64,000 bases of DNA, taken from assembly GCA_041913905.1 (NCBI GenBank), contig JAYSEK010000001.1, forward strand, positions 1 through 64,000, read 5' to 3'. Position 1 is the stretch's first letter; every line of letters starts with the position of its first letter. A model generated the notes under the pieces. The model did no database searches and was not told the DNA's origin. It was given only the letters and a program-made list of their open reading frames with translations. Positions 1-6,194 of the stretch are shown in pieces. Both the position numbers and the translations under genes were made by a program. This stretch comes from Roseateles_B sp041913905 (GTDB taxonomy: Bacteria > Pseudomonadota > Gammaproteobacteria > Burkholderiales > Burkholderiaceae_C).

Positions 1-81
1 CCGCCTCAACGGCGATCAGACTCTACCGTTCTGGTCTGGTTTGAACATACAAGCCTCGCCGGCCACAGCCCCTCAAGCAAA

Positions 82-107
82 ACGGACGCTGCGGCGTCCG
101 TTTTTTT
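82..107 (+). terminator. rho-independent terminator, probably bidirectional
   Basis: An 8-bp stem (ACGGACGC, loop TGCG, GCGTCCGT) is followed on the plus strand by seven Ts. On the minus strand the same hairpin is followed by four Ts, so it could also end the glutathione S-transferase transcript that finishes at 140. A plus-strand gene would have to end before it. The third frame from base 3 runs open to a TGA at 42-44, which could be the last 13 codons of a gene entering from outside the window, but that is too short to identify. Confidence 0.8.
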
Positions 108-139
108 GCCCGCGATCCAGGCGCGGCCAGCCAGGCGCC

Positions 140-775
140 TCAGGGCAGGCCGTTCGCGCCATGGCGCAAGAAGGCCGGGCGCTCGCAAAGCCTGGCATGG
201 TAGGCCGCGATGGCGGGGAAATCCGGCCGCCCGGTCTGCGGTGTCTGCCGCCAGCGCTCCACAGAGAGGCCCAGCACCACGTCGGCCAGCGAGAACGACG
301 GGCCCGCGGCGAAGGCAGCCGTTTGCTGCAACTGCGCCTCCAGCACCGCCATCTGGGCATTCCATCCCTGCAGGCCCTGCGCGAGCAGGGCCGGGTCCTG
401 GTGTGCCGGACTCTGGCGAACCAGGCCCATGAACGCATAGCGCCAACTGTTGTTGAGCTCTGTGGCTTGCCAGTCCATCCACAGCTCGACCTGGGCGCGG
501 GCCAAGGGTTCGCTGGGCAGCAGGTCCGTGCGGCCAGCCCGGGCGGCGACGTAGCGGCACAGGGTGTTGGACTCGCGCAGCACGACCTCGCCGTCCAGCA
601 GCACGGGCACCATGCCCAGCGGATTCAGGCGCAGGAACTGCGGGCTCTGCAAGGGCAGGCCCGCGTCACCCCAGGGCTCGTGGACATAGGCCAAGCCGGC
701 TTCGTCCAGGGTCCAAAGCACTTTGCGGACATTGATCGACGAAGCGCGCCCCAGCAGGCGCAGGCGTTGATTCAT
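140..775 (-). CDS. glutathione S-transferase family protein
   Basis: A cytosolic GST-type protein of 211 residues, expected to conjugate or reduce small electrophiles with glutathione. The N-terminal thioredoxin-like domain has the pattern LLGRASSINVRKVLWTL, where the Ser/Asn cluster near residue 10 is the usual glutathione-activating site. A conserved ESNTLCRYVA segment around residue 65 is the glutathione-contacting motif, and an all-helical C-terminal domain follows. The chosen ATG at 775 starts the thioredoxin fold directly; longer upstream reading frames add low-complexity sequence without homology. The substrate cannot be told from sequence. The gene lies 64 bases downstream of an orphan ABC ATPase on the same strand, so the two may be co-transcribed. 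Confidence 0.88.
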   Translation of the reverse strand: MNQRLRLLGRASSINVRKVLWTLDEAGLAYVHEPWGDAGLPLQSPQFLRLNPLGMVPVLLDGEVVLRESNTLCRYVAARAGRTDLLPSEPLARAQVELWMDWQATELNNSWRYAFMGLVRQSPAHQDPALLAQGLQGWNAQMAVLEAQLQQTAAFAAGPSFSLADVVLGLSVERWRQTPQTGRPDFPAIAAYHARLCERPAFLRHGANGLP

Positions 776-839
776 GGCGTCTCCGGACCCGCATGCGCGG
801 TGGTGATCGAAGCCATCAGCGTAACGGGCTTCCCGCTCG

Positions 840-1487
840 TCAGTCGCCGAGCTGGATGCGTGTAGCGCACAGGGATGCATCCAGGCGCTCGGGGGCTGCA
901 TAGTCGGCCAGCACCCAGATCTGCTCACGTTGCCTGGCGGCGTCCTCCAGCACCTCCAGCAGGACACGCCTGGAGCCGGCATCCAGCGCGGCAAAAGGCG
1001 TGTCCAGCAGGACCAGTTCAGCCCCGCTGGCGGCTGCGACGATCAAGCCCAGTTTGCGCCGGCTGCCCGCGGAGAGCATGTGCATCTGCTTGCCAAGGTG
1101 CGGCCCCAGCGCCCAGGCCTCCTGCAGACGCAAAGCCGTGTCGACGCACCAGCGCGAGTGCCGCCCTTGTTCGCTGGTCAGCCAGTCCGCAGCCGTCTGC
1201 CCGTCGACGCCGGAGTCCAGCGGATCAGGCCAGGCCAAGGCGCTCACACGGCGTTCGAGCCGGCCGGCAGCAGGCGGCAGCCGCCCCGCCAGCAGGCGCA
1301 GCAGCGTGGTCTTGCCCCGCCCCTCGCCACCGAGCACCAAGTGAAGCCCCGGCCCAAGATCCAGGTTCAGCTCCAGCGCCTGGTCTAGGGACCGCGGGCC
1401 CACGGGCAGCACCAGTTGCCGGGCCAGGATGCGCGGGCCCACGCCGGCTGGCGCAGCCGCGCGGGGATGGCAGTCGTGTTCGTTCAT
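840..1487 (-). CDS. ABC transporter ATP-binding protein (orphan)
   Basis: A small ABC ATPase of 215 residues. It shows a Walker A loop GGEGRGKTT near residue 60, a signature-like LSAGSRRKLGL near residue 145 (normally LSGGQ), and a Walker B segment LVLLDTPFAALD near residue 165, where the usual catalytic Glu after the Asp is replaced by Thr (DTP instead of DEP). The size and single domain resemble CcmA-type or other short exporter ATPases, but no permease gene is adjacent. The altered Walker B makes full hydrolysis uncertain. The start is the ATG at 1487; a longer frame is open upstream without conserved sequence. Family assignment is firm, transported substrate unknown. Confidence 0.75.
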   Translation of the reverse strand: MNEHDCHPRAAAPAGVGPRILARQLVLPVGPRSLDQALELNLDLGPGLHLVLGGEGRGKTTLLRLLAGRLPPAAGRLERRVSALAWPDPLDSGVDGQTAADWLTSEQGRHSRWCVDTALRLQEAWALGPHLGKQMHMLSAGSRRKLGLIVAAASGAELVLLDTPFAALDAGSRRVLLEVLEDAARQREQIWVLADYAAPERLDASLCATRIQLGD

Positions 1488-1622
1488 CCCGGGATGGTAG
1501 TACCCCTGCCGGAGCGCCAGATGCAGGCGCCTGTCGATACTTTTGACAGTTGAAGCCCCCAGCGTTCGCCTTGCGAGCATGCCCTCACTGCAAACGCTTG
1601 ATTCCTCCGCGTTTTCCCGGAC

Positions 1623-1637
1623 TGGCACGGGCTATGC
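1623..1637 (+). promoter_or_regulatory. candidate sigma-54 promoter for the PEP-CTERM gene
   Basis: The sequence TGGCACGGGCTATGC matches the RpoN consensus TGGCAC-N5-TTGC with one mismatch, and the invariant GG (1624-1625) and GC (1636-1637) are exactly 10 bases apart. It lies 118 bases before the ATG of the PEP-CTERM gene. PEP-CTERM genes in related betaproteobacteria are known to depend on RpoN with the PrsK/PrsR two-component system, so the placement makes biological sense. No enhancer site was identified. Confidence 0.6.
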
Positions 1638-1754
1638 GTGCCCATGGGATGACGAGGCGGTTGGGCATGACTCGTCGTGATGGCAGGACGGGCCCGAAGT
1701 CGGCCTGCGCCACCGCGAGATGAGCATGGACGGGACAACATCATGGAGTGAGCC

Positions 1755-2912
1755 ATGGGCCGCCGTCTTCATCTTGTTTCGGTGCTGTCGTCCGCGCTCC
1801 TCGCGAGCCTGTCCATTGGCAAGGACGCCGCCGCCGCCCCCGGCATCAACCTGAGCAGCGTGCAGTACGTGCAATACGGTGACGGCCAGTCCTACTCCCT
1901 GCCCTTCGCCGTGATCGACCAATGCGGCGGCACCAAGGCAGGCTGTCAGTACTACGTGCCCTCGTCGCCCGGGCAGATCGACAGCCTGGTAGTGCTGGCC
2001 ACCGGCACCGAGAACGGCCCGACCACGACCAACTTCATGGGCATGGACAACGCCTACCGCACGCCGGACGGCGCGCACGGGGCCCCCTTCTTCCGGCCGG
2101 ATGCCAGCAACTCGCGCGGCTCGCAGGGCAGCATCACCGGCAATCTGTCCAACACCTGGGACGCTTCGCTGAGTTCGCTCAAGACCTTCCTCGCCTCGGA
2201 CCAGATGGTCTTCTTCTTCAACAACAACCAGACCAAGAGCGGCGGCACCGCCACCGAGAGCCTGGCGGCCTGGGCACGGGTGTGGATCACCGATGACAAG
2301 GGGGCCAACCTGGGCTACTACGACTTCACCAACCGGGCCGGACGCTATGCGCTGTTCACCGAAGGTGGCGGCGGCACTTTCATGGGCGACGTCAGCACCT
2401 ACAGCTCGCTCGGCACCGGGCCGCTGGCGGGCAGCAACAGTGCCACGGACTACGTGCTCTCCGGTGGCGCGATCTGTCGCAACAACTTCGGCATTCCCGT
2501 TTCCTGCAGCACGACCAGCAACAAGCCGGTGGACCACAACCTGGGCGCCAACGAGGCGGCCTACGCCATCCTCTTCCCCGAGTTGAACGCGCAAATGAAC
2601 ATGCTGTTCAGCACGGTGCTGGACGCGGACCTGGCCAAGTACACCTTCCACGCTGACATCCGGCTGGGCTGCGACCCCGCGACCAGCCCGGGCAACTGCA
2701 CAGGTGACGCACCTTCCGTGCCTTTCGGGCGCGATCTGAACAACGGCTATGAGCAGATCTTCATGGGCCGCGCAGCGCAGTTCGGCTGCCCGGCCAGCAC
2801 CCCGGGTTGCTCCGAGGTGCCGGAGCCGCCCTCGCTGGGGCTGGCCCTCGGCGGCCTGGCCGCGCTGGGGCTGCTGATGCCGGCCGCGCTGCGCCGCCGT
2901 TCCCGCGCCTGA
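1755..2912 (+). CDS. PEP-CTERM sorting-signal exported protein
   Basis: A 385-residue secreted protein. It has an N-terminal signal peptide (hydrophobic core then DAAAAP), a middle region without a recognised domain that is rich in Gly, Ser, Asn and Thr, and a classic C-terminal PEP-CTERM signal: VPEPPSLGL, a hydrophobic helix, then an Arg-rich tail ending at residue 385. Such proteins are cut by the exosortase EpsH/XrtA and are associated with exopolysaccharide and floc or biofilm formation. A GGAG site 6 bases before the ATG supports the start. Several paired Cys residues suggest a disulfide-containing fold. A sigma-54 promoter candidate lies upstream. The specific function is not known. 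Confidence 0.85.
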   Translation: MGRRLHLVSVLSSALLASLSIGKDAAAAPGINLSSVQYVQYGDGQSYSLPFAVIDQCGGTKAGCQYYVPSSPGQIDSLVVLATGTENGPTTTNFMGMDNAYRTPDGAHGAPFFRPDASNSRGSQGSITGNLSNTWDASLSSLKTFLASDQMVFFFNNNQTKSGGTATESLAAWARVWITDDKGANLGYYDFTNRAGRYALFTEGGGGTFMGDVSTYSSLGTGPLAGSNSATDYVLSGGAICRNNFGIPVSCSTTSNKPVDHNLGANEAAYAILFPELNAQMNMLFSTVLDADLAKYTFHADIRLGCDPATSPGNCTGDAPSVPFGRDLNNGYEQIFMGRAAQFGCPASTPGCSEVPEPPSLGLALGGLAALGLLMPAALRRRSRA

Positions 2913-3006
2913 TCGGCCGCCTGGCGCCACCCGCCCCGCCGCCGGGTCGCGCAGGGTTCCTTGCCCGCATTGAACTTGCTTCATGGGCTGCATGTTCGCC
3001 GCCGGC

Positions 3007-3025
3007 TGGCTCATGGAATGAGCCA
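3007..3025. repeat. perfect 8-bp inverted repeat at the convergent gene ends
   Basis: TGGCTCAT, a 3-base loop, then ATGAGCCA lies between the PEP-CTERM gene end and the end of the hipA remnant. There is no T tract on either strand, so it is a hairpin but not a canonical terminator. The plus-strand half TCATGGAATGAGCCA nearly repeats TCATGGAGTGAGCCA at 1741-1755. Confidence 0.5.
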
Positions 3026-3026
3026 C

Positions 3027-3790
3027 TCAGGCCAGTTGGGCAGCCATCTCCTTGATGACCGCATGCCGCAGGGCGCGAAGGCATCGGGCCTCGCCAGCCA
3101 TCGTGGCGGACAGTGACGGGTGCAGGCCGAGGATGCGGGCGTTGTCGGCCTCGACCCAGGCGTGCAGCGCCTCGGCCTCCTTCACGATGCGGCTGCGCAG
3201 CCGCTCCAGCAGGCGCTCGGCCGTGCCCCGGGCCAGGTTCAGCGAGGCTCCTGCGTCCAGCAGCAGGGCACGGCTGAGCGCGGAGAAATAACGCACCCCC
3301 AGGATGGGCCAGGCCAGTTGGGACTGTGCCGGCCAGGCCGTCTTGTCGTAGGCGCTCGATTCGTAGACGGCCACGCTGAGCAGGTCGTAGAACGGCGCCA
3401 GTTGCACACCCTCATGCGAGACGAGGAAGCTCAGGTTCTTCAGGTGGGCGTCCCCGTTGCCGACCAGCGCGTTGAACACCAGCCAGGCAAAGAGCCGGGA
3501 GCGCGCCACCGCTGGACTCCGGCAGGCCCTGGCCAGCGCCGCCAGGCTGTCCATGCTGCCCTGGCTGTACTTGAAGCTGTGGTCCAGCCCCAGCTACTGG
3601 CAGGCGTCGATCGCATGCCGGCGCTGCCAGCCCCCGGGCCCGGCCAGGCGGTCGAAGCGGTCGATCAGGTAGACCGGCGAGGGCACGTAGCGGCGGTGCA
3701 CGTCCGGCACCTCCAGCCCCAGGCGGCGGGCCAGGCGCATCACGAACCACTCGTTGATCACCGAATGGGGGGCAAGGCCCTGCCCTTCAT
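3027..3790 (-). pseudogene. hipA: HipA-like toxin kinase, N-terminally truncated with an in-frame stop
   Basis: The reading frame ending at 3027 encodes the C-terminal lobe of a HipA-type serine/threonine kinase. It includes the catalytic loop GNGDAHLKN and the metal-binding FYDLLS. Reading upstream in the same frame, homology continues (GLDHSFKYSQGS, RRHAIDACQ, YLIDRFDR, SVINEWFVMRLA) but is broken by a TAG at 3594-3596, at a position where a coding residue is expected between DACQ and LGLD. Homology stops near 3771-3790, exactly where the hipB gene ends. The N-terminal domain and N-lobe, more than 200 residues in intact HipA, are therefore missing. An isolated translation could begin at the ATG at 3554 (175 residues), but it would lack the ATP-binding N-lobe. 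The toxin is most likely dead. Confidence 0.8.
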
Positions 3791-4053
3791 GAGCCGTCCT
3801 TGCCCTTGACAGGATTGTTCATGCTGGCCGCCACATCCTCGGGCACGTCCACCAGGACCCGCAGCCCCAGGCCCTCCAGCACCTGGAAGAGCTTGCCCCA
3901 CTGCACCGACTCGCTGCCCCGCTCGATCTTGCCGAGGAAGTTCTCGCTGACCCCGATGCTGCCGGCCGCATCGTCCTGCCGGATCTTCTGGGCCTTGCGG
4001 CTGGCCCGCACGATGGCACCGAGGGCGGCGGCGTGCTGGATGGGTATCTTCAT
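3787..4053 (-). CDS. hipB: HipB-like antitoxin, XRE-family DNA-binding protein
   Basis: An 88-residue helix-turn-helix protein. The N-terminal half has the XRE pattern (AIVRASRKAQKIRQDDAA, then the turn and the recognition helix SENFLGKIERG), followed by a short C-terminal strand segment GLRVLVDVPED typical of HipB dimerisation. HipB proteins bind HipA and repress their own operon. Here the partner gene begins at the antitoxin stop but is a truncated remnant, so the regulator is an orphan. Two matching palindromes upstream (4071-4090 and 4121-4140) look like its operators. The reading frame appears intact, so it may still act as a repressor. The start is the ATG at 4053. Confidence 0.8.
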   Translation of the reverse strand: MKIPIQHAAALGAIVRASRKAQKIRQDDAAGSIGVSENFLGKIERGSESVQWGKLFQVLEGLGLRVLVDVPEDVAASMNNPVKGKDGS

Positions 4054-4070
4054 GGCGAGCCAGGCACAAA

Positions 4071-4090
4071 ATCCTCATGATCGTAAGGAT
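4071..4090. promoter_or_regulatory. HipB operator candidate 1
   Basis: The 20-mer ATCCTCATGATCGTAAGGAT is an imperfect palindrome with ATCCT and AGGAT ends around GATC. HipB of Escherichia coli also recognises inverted TATCC/GGATA arms. It sits 18 bases upstream of the hipB start. Confidence 0.6.
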
Positions 4091-4120
4091 CATTGATCCA
4101 GATGCCTCAAAACCCTCAAA

Positions 4121-4140
4121 ATCTTCGCGATCGTGAGGAT
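4121..4140. promoter_or_regulatory. HipB operator candidate 2
   Basis: The 20-mer ATCTTCGCGATCGTGAGGAT shares its layout (ATC.T.....GATCGT.AGGAT) with the site at 4071-4090, and the two centres are exactly 50 bases apart, close to five helical turns. The pair likely brackets the hipB promoter and allows cooperative repression. Confidence 0.6.
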
Positions 4141-4163
4141 TTCCCTACCGCGGATCATCCCGG

Positions 4164-4246
4164 GTGCAAGAACTTTTCGCCTGCAAGAACCCCAGATCAG
4201 GCGGTTCTTGCGCCCTGCCACCGGATGACGACGGGAGTTCTTGCAC
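4164..4246. repeat. nested inverted repeats built on GCAAGAAC
   Basis: The word GCAAGAAC occurs twice in direct orientation (inside 4164-4174 and 4183-4191) and its complement GTTCTTGC twice (inside 4203-4211 and 4236-4246). The outer arms are an exact 11-bp pair (GTGCAAGAACT / AGTTCTTGCAC) and the inner arms an exact 9-bp pair (GCAAGAACC / GGTTCTTGC). No gene is seen here. It could be two nested hairpins or a four-site protein-binding array. Confidence 0.6.
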
Positions 4247-4261
4247 TTCAGCGGACAAAGA

Positions 4262-4296
4262 AAAAGGCCCAAGTCCTTGATTTACTTGGGCCTTTT
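4262..4296 (-). terminator. terminator of the tmRNA gene
   Basis: A 13-bp stem (AAAAGGCCCAAGT / ACTTGGGCCTTTT) with a 9-base loop lies 31 bases past the tmRNA 3' end. Runs of T on both sides make it potentially bidirectional. Confidence 0.85.
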
Positions 4297-4327
4297 GGGC
4301 TTCAGCGAACTTCGCTGAACGCTTAGA

Positions 4328-4687
4328 TGGTGGAGCCGGGGGGAATTGAACCCCCGTCCGCAAGCCATCACCGGGCAGTTCTACATGCTTAGCTCTCTGA
4401 TTTGATTCTCACGGTGCCAACGCGCAGGAGCACGCTTTGGACGCCGCCAGCTGAGTAATCTCGTCGCCTGCCGTACAGCCCGACCGGCGACCAGCCTATG
4501 TGAATGACTCCGCAGGTGTTGCCACCCCAGCCCATAGGCCAACTGTTGCGGAGCCTCGTGCTAGTTAAGCAGCGAGGGCAAACTTTTCGTCGTTTGCAGG
4601 TAGTTTTTTCCAGTGGATTTACGAGCGAACTGGTGCTCGGCATGCCCTACTCCGGATCCGCACCCACGTCGAAACCAGGTCGGCCCC
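4328..4687 (-). ncRNA. ssrA: tmRNA (transfer-messenger RNA)
   Basis: A 360-nucleotide tmRNA. The 3' end on the minus strand reads GGCTCCACCA with an encoded CCA and a T-arm GGGTTCAATTCCCCCC. The 5' end begins GGGGCCGACCTGGTTTCGAC and pairs with the 3' acceptor strand. The tag reading frame (4565-4597) encodes ANDEKFALAA followed by TAA, a betaproteobacterial-type degradation tag. The RNA rescues stalled ribosomes with SmpB and marks the nascent chain for proteolysis. A TATAGT -10 element lies 7 bases before the 5' end and a strong terminator follows. The 3' end of ssrA is a common integration site for genomic islands, relevant to the decayed hipBA module just beyond it. Confidence 0.97.
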
Positions 4688-4694
4688 TTTCGGA

Positions 4695-4726
4695 ACTATA
4701 GATTATGCCAGTTGCAGGGACTTCAA
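4695..4726 (-). promoter_or_regulatory. ssrA promoter
   Basis: On the minus strand TATAGT (4695-4700) is placed 7 bases before the predicted first base of tmRNA. A possible -35, TTGAAG (4721-4726), is 20 bases further up, a longer spacing than ideal. The promoter overlaps the 3' end of gph. Confidence 0.5.
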
Positions 4727-5413
4727 GAGGGCATCCGGCGTATCAATGATGAGATCGGCACCCCAGGCATGGATGGGCTCGCCCTGGCCCAGGTAGCCCC
4801 AGGCTGCCGCCACCGTCAGCATGCCGGCGGCTCGGCCGGCCAGGATGTCCCGCTCGTCGTCGCCGACATAGGCGCAGTGCTCAGGCGCCACGCCCAGTCG
4901 GCGAGCGGCTTCGAGCAGCGGGGCGGGATGCGGCTTGGCATGCGCCGTGGTGTCGCCGCCGATCACGGCGCCGGCCCGCTCGGCCAAGCCCAGCCCGCGG
5001 GTGACAGGCAGGGCAAAACGCTCGGCCTTGTTGGTGACGATGCCCCAGGGCAGCCGGGCGCGTTCCAACGCGTCCAGCAGGGGCCGAACGCTGTCGAAGA
5101 CGGTCGTCTCCTGCAGCATCCGTGCCTCGTAGCGGGCCAGGAAGTCGTGCCGCAGCGGTTCGAATTCTTCGTGCCCCGGCGCGATCTGCAGCGAGACCGC
5201 CAGCATGCCTCGCGCCCCCGCACCCACCATGGGACGCAGCAGTGCGTAGTCCAGCGGCGCCAGGCCCCGCGACGCGCGCAGCTCGTTGGCGGCGCCGGCC
5301 AGATCGGGGGCGCTGTCGATCAGCGTGCCGTCCAGGTCGAACAGCACGGCACGCAGGCGAGTCAGGCGCGCCTGCAGCGCAGCGGCCGTGTCCGGGCTCA
5401 TGCAGGTTTCCAT
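4703..5413 (-). CDS. gph: phosphoglycolate phosphatase (HAD family)
   Basis: A HAD-superfamily hydrolase that removes the phosphate from 2-phosphoglycolate, a by-product of DNA repair and of oxygenase side reactions. The nucleophile motif FDLDGTLIDSAPDLA, the cap domain, motif II (IVTNKAE), the motif III Lys (AKPHPAPLL) and motif IV (YVGDDERDI) are all present. Length, about 237 residues, is normal. The gene directly follows ubiG, the usual betaproteobacterial order. A TTG at 5431 would overlap the ubiG stop; ATGs at 5413 and 5401 are better starts, and 5413 is used here with 5401 nearly as likely. Confidence 0.9.
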   Translation of the reverse strand: METCMSPDTAAALQARLTRLRAVLFDLDGTLIDSAPDLAGAANELRASRGLAPLDYALLRPMVGAGARGMLAVSLQIAPGHEEFEPLRHDFLARYEARMLQETTVFDSVRPLLDALERARLPWGIVTNKAERFALPVTRGLGLAERAGAVIGGDTTAHAKPHPAPLLEAARRLGVAPEHCAYVGDDERDILAGRAAGMLTVAAAWGYLGQGEPIHAWGADLIIDTPDALLKSLQLA

Positions 5414-5427
5414 GTCTGCGCGGGCTC

Positions 5428-6132
5428 TCAAACCGGGCGACGCAGCGCGAACAGGTAGTTCACGTCGGTGTCGCTGCCCAGGCTGTAGCGCTGGGTCAAG
5501 GGGTTGTAGCTGAGGCCCTTGCTGCTGTGCAGCTCCAGGCCGGCTTCGCGCGCCATCCGGGCCAGCTCGGCGGGCTTGATGAAGCGCGCGTACTCGTGGG
5601 TGCCGGCGGGCAGCATCTTCAGCACGTATTCGGCGCCCACGATGGCCAGCAGGAAGCTCTTGAAGTTGCGGTTCAGCGTGGACATGAACACCCAGCCGCC
5701 CGGCTTCACCAGGGTCGCCAGGGCCTGCACCACCGAGGCCGGATCGGGCACGTGCTCCAGCATCTCCATGCAGGTGACGGCGTCGAACTCGCCGGGGCGC
5801 TGCGCGGCCAGCTCCTCGACGGCGATCTCCTGGTAGCTGACATTGGGCGTGCCAGCTTCCATGGCGTGCAGCTGAGCCACGCGCAAGGCCTTGGTGGCCA
5901 GGTCGATGCCCAGTGCTTCAGCGCCCTTGCGCGCCAGGGAATCGGTCAGGATGCCACCGCCGCAGCCCACGTCCAGCACCTTGAGTCCTGCCAGAGGGCA
6001 GAGGCCGTCTATCCAGGCCAGGCGCAGGGGGTTGATCTGGTGCAGCGGCTTGAATTCGCTCTCGGGGTCCCACCAGCGATGGGCCAGCTCGCCAAACTTG
6101 GCCAGCTCTTGGGGGTCGGCATTGATCGTCAT
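5428..6132 (-). CDS. ubiG: ubiquinone biosynthesis O-methyltransferase UbiG
   Basis: A 234-residue SAM-dependent methyltransferase performing both O-methylations in ubiquinone synthesis. Diagnostic segments are the N-terminal ELAHRWWDPESEFKPLHQIN, the SAM-binding VLDVGCGGGILTDSLA, and the post-motif CMEMLEHVPDP. The C-terminal region SKGLSYNPLTQRY is also typical of UbiG. The start is the ATG at 6132; the longer open frame upstream is a shadow of the next gene. It is followed within 15-30 bases by gph, so the two are probably one transcript. Confidence 0.95.
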   Translation of the reverse strand: MTINADPQELAKFGELAHRWWDPESEFKPLHQINPLRLAWIDGLCPLAGLKVLDVGCGGGILTDSLARKGAEALGIDLATKALRVAQLHAMEAGTPNVSYQEIAVEELAAQRPGEFDAVTCMEMLEHVPDPASVVQALATLVKPGGWVFMSTLNRNFKSFLLAIVGAEYVLKMLPAGTHEYARFIKPAELARMAREAGLELHSSKGLSYNPLTQRYSLGSDTDVNYLFALRRPV

Positions 6133-6194
6133 GGGGCGCAATGGTAAGACAAGCCCCCCTGCCCTGGCTTGATGCAGCCCTGCTGACGCGGGGG

